A stretch of 64,000 nt of DNA from Hibiscus mutabilis (Eukaryota; Streptophyta; Magnoliopsida; Malvales; Malvaceae), in assembly GCA_019671005.1 (NCBI GenBank), contig CM033745.1, positions 37,927,834 through 37,991,833 of the forward strand, given 5' to 3'. Under the pieces are notes generated by a model, which was given only the letters and a program-made list of their open reading frames with translations, searched no databases and was not told where the DNA came from. A program made the translations under genes and the position numbers. Below, in pieces: positions 47,440 to 58,812 of the stretch. Each line of letters begins with the position of its first letter. Within the stretch, counting starts at the first letter, position 1.

Positions 47440-48180
47440 CCCCGTATAAAATAGCTTCGATCGAACTTTGGGATTTAAAAGTACAATTGCAAGGAATGTT
47501 AGGTTGAGGTTTTATAAAGCCAAGTGTGCCGCCTAGGGGGTACACCCGTGTATTTGTGAAAAAGAAAGATTGATCTATGTGATTAAGTATAGATTTCCGT
47601 CAGCTAAATAAGGTGACAGTAAAGAATAAATATCTTCTTCTAAAGACTGATGATCTTTTGATCAGTTAAAAAAAAGCACAGCTATGTTTTCCAAAATAGA
47701 CCTTCGATCAGAATATTATCAGCTAAAGATCAAAGAAGAATAAACTCTAAAGACAGCTTTTCAGACTCGATATGAATACTATGAGTTCGTGATGATGCCT
47801 ACGACATTTATAAGCCTAATTAACCAAGTATTCTATTTTTTCTTGGACCAATTTTTGGTAGAGTTTGTTGAGGATATTTTGGTCTATTCGAAGAAAAAGG
47901 AAGAACAAGATGTTTATTTTGCATTGTTCTTCAGACCTTTCGAGAAAAGAAGCTATATGCTAATTTGTTAAAGTGTGAACTTGGTTGTCAAAAGCTGTCT
48001 TATTAGTTATGTGGATTTGGCAGAGGGGATAAGAGTATATCCCAAGAAAGCACAAACTATAGTTGAATGGAAACCTCTGAAGAATGTTTTAGAGGTTCAG
48101 ATTTTTTTTGATGATTGCCTCCTCATTGACCAAGTTATTGAGGAAAGACATGTCATTCAGTTGAAAAGATAAATGAAAAG
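47440..48180 (+). pseudogene. Reverse transcriptase remnant of element C
   Basis: Readable blocks, in several frames, are LSIDFRQLNKVTVKNKY (47582-47632), TRYEYYEFVMMP (near 47768) and the catalytic region FVEDILVYSKKKEE (about 47859-47900), in which the first Asp of the usual -DD- pair is Glu. GIRVYPKKAQTIVEWKPLKNV (48019-48090) is the connection region. Stops occur roughly every 20-60 codons. The order and spacing fit a Tekay-type chromovirus. Confidence 0.8.
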
Positions 48181-48560
48181 AAAACTTTGAGACATTAAGG
48201 AAGATCTTAATAGAAGCCACGGTACCAGTACAACCAGAATGAAAAGTAATGGTCTATGCTTGAGACAACTTATGATATATGAGAGAAATTATCTTACTTA
48301 GGATTTGGAGCTGGCAATGGCTATATTTACTTTACAGATATGGCGTCATTATTTATACAGTGAATGATGCTATATTTATATAGGTTATAAAAGTTTAAAG
48401 TATATGCTTACTAAAGAAGAGTTGAACTTGACGCAAAGAAGTTGGATCGAGTTTCTTAAGAATTATGATATGGTCATTGACTATCATCCAGAAAAAAAGC
48501 TAATGTGGTAGCTGACGCTCTCAGTCGAAAGACAATTGTTGTCTTAAGAGCTATGAATGC
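48181..48560 (+). pseudogene. RNase H remnant of element C
   Basis: Readable pieces are NYLTQDLELAMAIFTL-like sequence near 48290-48340 and TQRSWIEFLKNYDMVIDYHP (48430-48490), followed by ANVVADALSRKT (48502-48537), the usual RNase H end with the last catalytic Asp. An early part with the first catalytic Asp is not readable. It is interrupted by stops and one-base shifts. Confidence 0.75.
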
Positions 48561-48599
48561 AAGATTTAAATTAAAAGAAGATGGTGTTTTGATTGTCAA

Positions 48600-49180
48600 G
48601 TTAAGAATAAAATTTACCATATTGGATTAAATAAGCTATCTTTAAAGAAGGGGTGAGAAATGTTGTCAAGGTTCAAACAAGTGGAAAAGAGTGAAACTGA
48701 AAACTTGGAAGTTAGGTTTGATAGATATTTGTATTATCAAGGAAGAATTTCTATCTCGATGATGAAAACTATATGTTGATCCTGAAAGAAAAGATATTTA
48801 ATATGAATTTAAGGATAAATTATTCCTTAAAAGTTTCACCCTGGAAGAAGGTGTTATGGTTTAGACAAAAAGAAAGTTAAGTTTAAGATTTATTGGGCTA
48901 TTAGAAATCGGGAAAGGAGTTAGTCTGATAGTTAAGCTTAATAGCTATCTTTATCTTTGGAAATGGACAAGATTCATAATGTATAGATGCTTGGGAAATA
49001 TTGATTAGACCCCTCACATGTTGTTACTTCGGAGAAAATAGAGATTCAGCCGGATTTAAGCTATGAAAAAGAACAGGTAAAGATCCTAACACATGGAGTC
49101 AAAGAACTAGGAAAACAAGACAATCCCATTTTGTTAAAGTTCTTTGACAAAAATCCCAAGGTTAAAGAAATAATTTGAGA
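48600..49180 (+). pseudogene. Integrase C-terminal and chromodomain remnant of element C
   Basis: The zinc finger and the catalytic core of integrase are missing. What remains is the region after the core: a KRKDI(E/Y)EF-like piece near 48788, LKVSPWKK-like sequence near 48825-48850, RKLSLRFIG near 48873 and, near 49090-49180, weak similarity to the chromodomain (GKQDNPILLKF). The stretch 49175-49250 ends gaattcttaaggggg as in active relatives. It has many stops. Confidence 0.65.
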
Positions 49181-49249
49181 GAAATAAGAAGAAAATAGTT
49201 TTCTCACCTTTTGAATCAGGTTCGTGTTGAAAATTCGAGGACGAATTTC

Positions 49250-49265
49250 TTAAGGGGGAGAGAAT
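49250..49265 (+). other. Polypurine tract of element C
   Basis: taagggggagagaat precedes TGTAATACCCC. It is the usual plus-strand primer site. Confidence 0.9.
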
Positions 49266-52200
49266 TGTAATACCCCAAAATTTACTAAGTGATTAAGGGT
49301 CATTTAGTACTAAGATAATAGCTTAAAAGCTAACTTATTGACTAAAATGACAAAAATGCAAAAGTTAGGATTTCTTTAATTATAGGTTTTGAAAAGGAAA
49401 TTTCTAAGGTTTAAAGGTCTCATGTGATAGATAGTGAATTGAATAAGGTATTCTTAAAGTTTGGTTGAATTTCAAGGAAAATTGGAATGGGAATTGAAGT
49501 TTTAAAAGGTAGTGACCAAAATGTAAATTTTGAAAATTTTATGGCTAAAGTATAAACTTTGGAAAAGTTTGGGGACTAAAGTTGTAATTTCCTAAAAGTT
49601 AAGGGTTTTTATTTCATAAATAAATAGATCACCTAAGGGTGTGGATCGAATGTGAAGATTTTGGTTCGATCTGATACTTCGATTATTGGGAAAATCGTAG
49701 TTAAAGTTTAAGTGGAATTTAGATACCCATATCAAACTGGAAAATTTTGAAATTTTGCCATATGATAGAGAAAGGCTATAAAAGTCATTTCCAAGTGTTG
49801 GAAATATTTTTAGTTTGATTCAAGATGAATCCTACAGTTTATTTCTGAGTAAAGGAGAGTAAAGGATTATTTACCGGTATATTGGATCGAATGGAAATTT
49901 TGGAGACTAATCCAAAAGCTATGGAAAATTCATAAAATGTTATTTTATGAATATTTTATTATGGTTGGTTGAATTCTAACTAGATTTAGTTAGATTTTAA
50001 TGGAATGGCAATTTGGAAACAAACTAGTAAATAAAGACTAGTTGGGGGCAAATTGGTCATTTGGCCCCAATGGCAATTTTGAAATATTTAAAAATTTATA
50101 AGGGCAATTTTGGAAAGAGGAAATGGAAGATTAAATCTTGGCCCTTGATTGATGATAAAAGCAATCTCAACCATTGGATAAAAAGGGCAAAATTGTAATT
50201 TCACTATTAAATGAATTTAATATTCATTTAATAGATATATGTGTAAAATAATGGTGAAAAGATGAATTCAAGCTCTATCTTTTGCTATCAATAATTCATG
50301 GAATACATGCTTGGTTGATGAGAATTTTCATGAGAAAGAAATTAGGGTTATGGATCAAATTGGGGCTTTTGAGATTTTATGATTTCATGATTGAATTCAA
50401 GTTGAAATCAAGCTAGTATGATGTTAAAATCATGATATTGAGTTGGATTTAAGTTTTACATGTTTTGATTTCTATGAAGATGATTAGGGTTTATGGATTC
50501 AAGTTTAATTTAGGGTTTGTAATGTTGAAATAATGATCTAGTAAGCTTGAATTGTTGTGTAGAAGCAAAACCCTAAGTTAAATTGTGTAGGGACCATTTC
50601 AACAACTTGAAAAGTTGAAGTACCAAATCTGAATTTTTAGAATTTGGAGTGTATTTGTGTTATTAATGATGTTAGAGATAAGAAAATGAAGTTAGAATGC
50701 CAAATTGATGTTGAATTGAATTAGTGACCATTTTTGACAATTTGTTAAAGTTAAGTGGCCAAATCAAAATTGAAGTTTTGTATGAGGGTTAAATCTGATT
50801 TTTAGTTGTAATGATGAAATTAAGGTAGTAATGTTGAATTGAGGACTAAATTGCAAAGTTAAGAAGCTTGAATCCTTATCTTTGCATTTTAGTGACTATT
50901 TCGGTAAAGAAGGAAATTTAAGGAGAATTATTGTGAATAATTATTTGATGATGAAGGTCATAAGATGATGGTTTACAGCAAGTAATTGGACTAAATTGAA
51001 AAGTAGAAAAGTAAGGAGAAGTTAGCATAAAAGTTGAAGTTGTTTATGGAAGTTGTGTAGAAAAACTGGTTTAGGGCAGTAACTTTGAAAATTCACCATA
51101 AATTCTACAAAAATGGTTAGAAGGTAAATTTTATACCGATGTAAAGATTTCTTCGTCTAGTTTCGTGTCCAACAAACATAATCTGATTTCGAGTTCCAAG
51201 TCAAAAGATATGAATTTTTAAGTGACGAAAGGTCAGAAAACAGAACATCAGTCTGTTCCGAATTTCAGCACTGTAACTGACTTTGAAAATCCGCCATAAA
51301 TCGTACAAGTCGAATTTGGGCTATTAATTTATATGGTTGAAAAGCTTATCGAATCTAGTTTCTTTTAGAACAAATGGATTCGAATTCCGAATTATAGATT
51401 ATTTTATAGAAATATTTCTTCGAAGGTACTGCAAACTGCTAGAAAATGAGAATTGATACACTTTGTATCTAAGGTTGATAAGTAAGCTTGAAAGGGGTTA
51501 ATGGAAGTTCAAAGTGGTCACTAAGGACCATAATGAATTTTTGAACAATACAAGGAAGAAAGGAAAACGTTTGGAGATTTTGTATTCGAATGATTATTTT
51601 GGACAATATGTCTAAGATATTGTTAGATTGGGATCTAACAATTGTTTTACTTATTTGAATTATGAAGTTAAGTTTGAATCAAGGGAGGTTTGAGGTAAAA
51701 TGAAGGAAAGGATCAAAGAGGACTTAGTGAGTCATACTAATAAATGGCTCAGGTGAGTGCAATGCATACATAACATTATACATGGATGTTTCATACATCA
51801 CCAGTAGGACTTGCGATGAGTCTACCTAGTTTATATATTGTCATGATATTTATATCATTGATCACATATTTGACATATTTTAAATATGTCAAAGGTTGAA
51901 AATAAATGCATTGATCACTAGTTATTGATGATGGTATAATATGAATGTTATTTCGGCTATGAACTATTAAATGTTGATATATATTGATATATGTTGCCAT
52001 TGATGACTTAAATGATGAAATAAAGCCTAATGTATGATATAGAGGTTCGATGGTATAGTTGGATATCCATAGGGTCATAAACAGCTGTATAAATATTCTA
52101 AGCACTTCAGGTAAAGTGCAAATATTATAAATACTCATTGAGGAGTATACTCATGCATGATTTGAGTATACGGACTTACTACGGGTGCTAAACACTTCGG

Positions 52201-53100
52201 TGTAATTTCATAAAAACTCAATGAGGGATATATTGTATACCCCGGTAAGTATACAGAAGCTCTTCGGTGCTAAGCACTCTCGGTAGAGTGCAACTAATAC
52301 ACATACTCAAGAAAGGTTGGGTATGGGGGGATGACTCGTGTACATAGAATCTCTTAATTCGATACCTTGGGCTAAATAAATTAAAAAGAATAAAAAAGAA
52401 ACAGGAAGATAAGCTTGAAAGCTTGCAGATAGAAATGGGAAAAAGGTATTGGTAAGCATTGAAAGCTTACGGATGGAATGACAATGATATTGGTAAGATC
52501 TAATCTTATCACTTTGATATACATATTTATTTATGTTAACGAGCATATAATGGTAAGGTGATCATATGCATTGTTAATCATTAATATTGATATTATGACA
52601 ATTGCACTTGAATTCGAATTATTGTCTCACTAAGTAAATACTTAGCATGTAATTGTTTTACACGTAGGAAAGAAGAAATGGTTGGAGTAAGAAGCATAAA
52701 CGGACATTATCAATCAATAACAGGTACATCAGTATCAGTAAGATATCTTTTGATATTGTTTGATATTTACTAGTTGGCATGTATATTATAAGGGTATGTC
52801 TGCTCTGATAGAAATTGTATTTTATTTGGTATCTGGATGAATTTTAAATCAGGCAGTTTTATTAATTATATCAAGACAAATTAAATTGATAAGTTGTTGC
52901 CTGAAAATAAACTCGATTTGAAGATGACAATATTATTTTTAAACTTTACGCGAATAACTAGATTTGCAAAAAAACTAAATACATTGTAATATTTTTAAAG
53001 AAACAAAATTTTACTAAATTACAACTGTAGAGGGTTTTATGAATGTTTTGTGACATCTCTGTCTCGTATTCAGTGATGGATACGGGAAAAGGGTGTTACA
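49266..53100 (+). repeat. 3' LTR of element C (full length)
   Basis: It starts TGTAATACCCC and ends GGGTGTTACA, 3835 bp. Relative to the 5' LTR it has a 10-bp tandem duplication near 49853 (gagtaaagga twice) and keeps the 1.66 kb lost there. That extra part has repeated cactt-cgg-gtgc words (52100-52300), a common feature of these LTRs. Short frames within it (51791-52138 minus, 52307-52546 minus) are not genes. Confidence 0.9.
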
Positions 53101-53486
53101 AATATTATAATGTTGTATTTTTAAGATTATGAGTTCTATACCTATTATGAGCATTATTTTTCTCTTAGAGTATTTCTTCCTCTCCTCTCTTAAGTAGCAT
53201 TAGAATTAAAATTAAAATATGTCAAAAATATTATTTAGATTCAATTTTGGAAATTTGTATTAAAAAACTAAAAGATCCAAACGAAATTTATCTTCGAAAA
53301 CGAAAACAAAAAATAATAAAAAAACAATTTTAGTCAAATTTTCTATTAATTTTTGTACAATGCGAAAGTCGGAGATTTAAACTTTGTACTTTAATTTGAT
53401 TTTTTTTATCCAGATACTTTTCATAATTTGAAAATTTAGTCTTATTCATATAATAACCATAAATTATGTCAAATTAAATTATGTTA

Positions 53487-53820
53487 TTGTTGTACTTGTC
53501 TTCGAAATTCGCAAGCTTCCGCTGCACTCACCTCTAAAATTCGCAAGCCTTTGCTGCGAGTTTCCTTTCTTTGGACTACACTCTATACTCGACAATCGTG
53601 CTTCGACATAAAAGTTATCAAGTCCACTTACCTATGCAGCTCAGCCCAACACCCCTCTCTTCTCCTCTCCATCTTTTTCCTCTTTCCAACTCTGACCACC
53701 AGTATTCTACAGCTTTTCACCTCACATCTACTAGGGTGAACCACCTAAAACTACCATCAGCCACCTTGGTCTTTTCCTCTATCTCCCTTGTTATGTGGTT
53801 ACTACGTTTAGGCATCAACA
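53487..53820 (+). repeat. LTR part of another family (element D, left copy)
   Basis: It matches 54962-55628 in the order tcgaaattcgcaagc, gttatcaagtccactta, ctctttccaactc, ggtcttttcctc, tttaggcatcaaca. It ends at tttaggcatcaaca and is followed by attggtgaagtgagcgtgga, which resembles a degraded primer-binding site. It is truncated on the left and about 330 bp shorter than the right copy. Confidence 0.65.
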
Positions 53821-54360
53821 ATTGGTGAAGTGAGCGTGGAGAAATTTTTGACCTAACAGAATCAGTTGAGATGCATCCTCAAAGACAACTATCCCAGAAT
53901 GACCAACCTATCTCCAAACCCATCCGATATTCCTGGTTTTTTCAGATGACAACGGCGAGAAGAAAGCTCAAAACTATCATGAGTAAATTTGAGGATTTTT
54001 TAGACATCAGAAGAAGATTACTCTGGTGCTTGTTGTCGACGTCTTCAATATGCATCGAGGTCACACTCTAATGGTCTATGGAGTATCTCCATCATGCAAT
54101 AAGCAATGTAAGTTTATGAGATTGTCAAAGGTATTTAATGTCTTTGCTTGAGTGTTTCAAAAAGGAATATTATAGCTTCTGCACTTCTGAAACACTTGTC
54201 TTCCTCAAAATATGCACACATCCTCCACAAAGCACTATAAGTCTGCATAACTGTTGAAGACAACTAACATATCTATTTTAGTGTTTTAGGGAGGAATACA
54301 ATGTGTCGTGTACTCTGAAACCCTAAGGGCATGCATCTTTCGCGAGCACTCTTGTTTTAC
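53821..54360 (+). other. Short interior of element D
   Basis: The region after the left LTR has a 66-codon frame (53871-54071) that I cannot assign. Beyond 54100 it is noncoding, with repeated ctgaaacac words. No gag or pol motif is found. Confidence 0.4.
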
Positions 54361-54735
54361 ATGAGCGTCGAGATGCCTCCGCTCATTCAATGCCTTCAAC
54401 ATTGCTTTTTTCTCCAAGGGTGTCGAGATGCCTACACTCTTGTGTCTTGAATGATACAGATCTACAAGAGTGTAGATGTTTGTCCCAGTAAAGGATTGCC
54501 TCCGACCCATTTAATGCATTCGACATGCGTTTTATCCAGAGGGCGCAGAGATACATGTTTCCATTTATGTCTTGAACGACACAGGCTCTACAAGGACATA
54601 GAAGATTTTCCCTGACTCATTCAATGCCCCCGACATTGCTTTTCAACAAAGTGGAGATGTTTTCATTCATGTGTCTTGGATTACACCTAATCTGCAAAAG
54701 TGTAGATGTCTACCCCAACAGATAATGCCTCCGCT
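54361..54735 (+). repeat. Three degenerate tandem units of about 130 bp
   Basis: Phrases recur in order: attcaatgccttc/ccc, acattgctttt, gtcgagatg, atgtgtcttg, gatacag/acac, ctacaag-tgtagat. They start near 54380, 54505 and 54615. They probably belong to the 5' part of the right-hand LTR of element D. Confidence 0.6.
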
Positions 54736-54961
54736 CAGTAAAAGAGTAGCACAACTTCGCTTCAAGTAACCTCATATTTAAGGCATTTGAAATCCTAACT
54801 CTTCTACTTAGTTTGTACAAGCATTAGATTTCTACAACAACATTGAGATTTTCTGCTAAGAACACAACGTCGAGATACCTCCACTCCAGTACTAGCTGAC
54901 AATCGAAGTCTTGTTTCATGCCACTTTATGGCACTTCCTTGACCAAAATAGGACAAATGTT

Positions 54962-55628
54962 GTACTCGTCTCTGGAATTCGCAAGTCTCCACTGCAACTA
55001 CCTTTGAAATTAGCAATCCTTTACTGCACCCGCCTCCGAAATTCGCAAGCCTCTGTTGTAGCTCATTCAGAGCTCCTATTCTCTACACCATTCCTCAGTC
55101 ATTGAGGCATCATGACCTCCAGAGCTCCTCATCATGTGATGCATCATGGCCTCTGAAGCTCCTCAACATGTGAAACACCGTGACCTCTGAAGTTCTCATT
55201 CTCCAGACCGCGCTCCATACTTGACTGTCGCGCCTCGACATAACAGTTATCAAGTCCACTTAACTAGATAGCTCAGCCTATTACCTGACAACCAAGTTTA
55301 CTATCTGCTGATCAATAGTCATCATGACGCAAGCCAGACACCTCCCTCGATCAAAGTTGCAAGCCCAATGTAAATATTCCACTTCTTCACCACCAGAAGG
55401 GGGACAAAAGTAGAGAAAAAAATAAAGGACTCCAGCGAAAAAGGGAACAACGGAGAATAACACCCTGTCTCCTCTTCATATTTCCTCTCTTTCCAACTCC
55501 GATCACCAGATAGTCTGCGGCTCTTCGTCCCAAATTAACTAGGATAAACCGCCTAAAATCACCATTAGTCACTTTGGTCTTTTCCTCCACCTTCTTTGTT
55601 CGGTGTGTACTACTTTTAGGCATCAACA
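54962..55628 (+). repeat. LTR of element D, right copy
   Basis: It has the same landmarks as 53487-53820, plus a middle part with three copies of gcatcatg/gacctc and a segment with an A/G-rich block near 55385-55450. It ends tttaggcatcaaca at 55628. The true left end is unclear; the tandem units at 54361-54735 may be part of it. Confidence 0.65.
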
Positions 55629-57149
55629 TTATCAATCCATGTATTATGTATAAATTATAAATTTATTTTTATTTTTCAATTTAACCATTTTAAATCACTA
55701 TAATTTTAAAGTGTATTGTTTGACTCACGACTCAATTTTCAATATGACAATGAAACTAAAATTGAAACTACAGTAAATATTAAAGTTGCACTTGATATGA
55801 AAGATAGAAATAGAGAAGAAAAAATTGTTAATTAAATGGCTAAAATGTATTGTTTTTAGTAATAAAAAAATCAAAATGGGAAAACAACCCACATGAATCG
55901 CATTGGAGTCAAATCAATGAGAATATATCTTTTTTCTTTTGATAGCTATAATTTTACACCCTTTACCCTCCCTCGACCTCCTTTAAATGTCACAATTTGT
56001 CTCGAAATCTTTCCCAACATCATCATAATATAAAACAAAAACTACCCAACAAAGGATGCCTCTTATCATTGAATTTCAACCAGAAAAGTTGATTTTAATG
56101 ACTAAAAAAACCCATAAGCTTTTGTGAATTAATTAGCCAATCTTTGTCCTATCCAGCCTGTCATTTCCATTTACGAATTTACCCAAAAAGTAAAAATAGA
56201 TATAAATAAATTTGTTTTAATAAAATAGCATCATTTAATTAATGATACATATAATCTAAGTATTAGATATGAATTTAACATTTTATTGCTGCCTATTTAC
56301 AATAATTAGTTGTAAACTCGTTGAGTGGTCATAGTAGAAAAGAGATGATTATTATCTTTAAGAGATTGGAGTTTGAACAATTTATTTACATTGTATATGT
56401 GCATTTTTAAAAGACTAAGGATAAAGAATGGTTATTACTATGTAATAATACCAAAATATTCGATAATAATAATAATTACTAATTAGCTAGGTTAAAAACC
56501 TTTTCTCTTTAGCCTTTAGCAGCGGCTTTTTTTTACCGACGGTGACACCAATTTTAATGTTGGTCGTCAATTGCTGATAATTTTTATTTTTCTTTATTTT
56601 ATTAGATCTCATCATTGTTGTTTTTCTTTATTTTGTGGCACGTTTTTCTCTATCTTGTGGTATTTTTTTGTCTTCTTTTTTCATCATTTAGTCATTTTTT
56701 TTATTTTCTCAGGGTTGAATTTGGTGTCGCTTTGACTGATCAAGATGTCATTTATTTGGTTATCCTGTTGATCTTCCCTGCTTTGGACCTTCGAGTTGGA
56801 TTTGGATACGCGCTGGCAATCACTGTTTCTTACTCACGATTGAGTTGTGGTATTAACCCTTTTTGTTAGCGTGCCTCATCGTTATATGAATCTTTGTGTT
56901 AGTGTTAATAGTTTTATCCTTCATCGTCAATTAATGATGTTGTTTGTATTTTTCTTTTGTTCGAGTTTTTTGGTTGATGTTTTTACCATTTTTCTTGTAT
57001 GGTCCTTTTATGATCTTAAGTGACTAATTTTTATTTCAATGGTTATAAACAATTGCTTGAATTATGTGTTTAGTTTACTCTCATGGTTGTAAACCCTTAT
57101 TGTAATTTTAAATATTTATTTTTTTAATAAAAGTCGTTGCTTCTATCTA
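55629..57149. other. A/T-rich noncoding stretch
   Basis: No gene is recognised. A frame of 84 codons at 56615-56869 is hydrophobic at its start, but lacks any family landmark and looks like a T-rich noncoding run. A pyrimidine-rich part lies at 56620-56710. Confidence 0.5.
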
Positions 57150-57160
57150 TGATGATGATG

Positions 57161-57216
<56 letters not shown>
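57150..57216. repeat. (GAT)n(AAT)n microsatellite
   Basis: Four GAT units run into about 18 AAT units, and the next element starts directly after it. Confidence 0.95.
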
Positions 57217-57217
<1 letters not shown>

Positions 57218-58225
57218 TCAAATTGACCCTCAACGTAAAATCAATTAAGCCCTTATGAAAAATTTTCACCCAATTTAGCCCTCCGCTACATTGATCGTCA
57301 ATGGTCTTTAACGGTCAAAGATAGAATGACACGTGGCACGCTCTAGATGTGCCACATCATCAAATTCTATTTTTTAAAATTTATGATATCTACAAAATTA
57401 TAAAAAAATAATAAAAATTCATAAATATTGTAAAAAACATAAAATAATATCTTTTTCTAAAAAAATCCAAATTTTCATTCCTTAAAAAAACCCATAAATC
57501 TCTAAATCAAACATTAGCACCTATTCAAATATTGGGCATTTTAAAAATTTTGGGGTTTGAAAATTTTAGGGATTTGGAAATGTAGGGTTAGGGTTTGAGA
57601 ATGTAGGATGACAAATTTAAATTGATTTAAGGATTTGGGAATATAAGGTTAGGGTTAGGGATTTGAAAATTTTGAAATTTTGAGGTTTTATAATTAAAAA
57701 TATATTTTTAAAATATTATACAAAATTTAATATTTATAGATTTTTTAATAATTATTAAAACTATTTTTATATATTTTTATTTCAAGTAAAAAATATTTTT
57801 TTATAATTTTATACATAATTTTATTTTTTTACGTATTTAAATATTTTTATATTTTTCTTGATTTTTTAAATAATTTTTATATTTTTATTTTTTATAATTT
57901 TAAATATTTTTCAATTTTTAAAATATTTTTTGAATTTTAAATATATTATTTTATAATTTAAAATATTTTAAATAATTATTTACGGTTTTGATGACCTGAC
58001 TCATCCAGAGTGTGCCACGTGTCACCATCATAATAATTATTTTTGAGTTAACGGTCAACTGTAATAGTTAACGTTCCAGAAGGGCTAAATTGATCGCAAT
58101 TTGATTTTGGAGAGCATGATTGATCGTAATTTTAATTTTCAGGGTTCAATTGAGTGAAAAATTCCCATTAGAACTTAATTAATTTTTTGATTTTCCGTTG
58201 AGAGCCAATTTAACCTTTAAGCTTA
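57217..58225. mobile_element. Non-autonomous DNA element with long inverted termini
   Basis: The first 180 bp or so (aattgaccctcaacg, cccaatttagccct, ctttaacggtcaa, tgacacgtggcac) recur inverted at the right end (gtgccacgtgtca near 58010, agggctaaattg near 58081, gttgagagccaattt near 58198). The interior is A/T-rich with no transposase. Size about 1.0 kb. It sits in a run of AAT repeats on both sides (57216 and 58227), so target duplications cannot be read with confidence. Confidence 0.8.
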
Positions 58226-58617
58226 ATAATAATAATAATAATTACTTTGAGTATTATATGTATGTATAAAGAAGAAGAAGAAATGCAAATTTCCTGTCTT
58301 TGTGTGGAAAAACGTATTCCGAGATACCAAAAATGGTAGCATCAAATTTGACTAGCGGTTACCTGGGAATGTGTAGCAATTCAAGCTTCAATTTTCAACC
58401 TCTTCTATATATGTAAGAATTCTGGTGCAACCACATTTGTACTTGAGTATCTGCATTTCAAATGAACTTGGAATTCCAAAGCAATTGTAGTTCAAGAAAG
58501 TTGGTTGCCGAGTTTTAAACCCATACAGGAAGCTGAAAATTAAACGTCGACCTTGAGATTCAAGTCTGCCAGAAATCTATACAGTTCTGAGTATTATTAT
58601 CCCCTCTATATGATTCA

Positions 58618-58812
58618 CTTACACATAATGTAAAACTTATAGTTTTACACGTTTTGTAGATCATTGGATAGGTGATATAAATGACTGAAATTAACTTCTT
58701 ATTTTTTTTCCAAGTGATAATCTTCACATAATATATGTTAATCTCAGTCATCCATTTCACCCATCCAATGATTCAAAAAACGTGTAAAAGTTAAAAACTA
58801 TTATACTGTATA
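58618..58812. mobile_element. Foldback MITE, about 195 bp
   Basis: The arms ttttacacgttttgtagatc (58643) and gattcaaaaaacgtgtaaaa (58770), together with cattggataggtga and tcacccatccaatg, are inverted and separated by only a short centre near 58710. The arms are about 85 bp each with a few mismatches. No coding content. Confidence 0.8.

Larger units (their letters stand above)
44069..53100 (+). mobile_element. Tekay/Del-type Ty3/gypsy element with both LTRs and a decayed interior (element C)
   Basis: The element has a 5' LTR (44069-46244), primer-binding site, about 3.0 kb of interior, polypurine tract and 3' LTR (49266-53100). Flanks are actat (44064-44068) and aatat (53101-53105), a probable 5-bp target duplication with one change. 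The interior carries recognisable but heavily mutated protease, RT, RNase H and a remnant of the integrase/chromodomain end; gag and most of integrase are missing. It is non-autonomous. Confidence 0.9.

Noticed and set aside
51791..52138. 115-codon minus-strand frame as a gene
   Set aside because: It lies wholly inside the 3' LTR of element C, opposite to its sense strand, and has no protein family landmark.
56615..56869. Hydrophobic 84-codon frame as a membrane protein
   Set aside because: The hydrophobic part comes from a T-rich run; the rest matches no family and no promoter or conserved start is seen.
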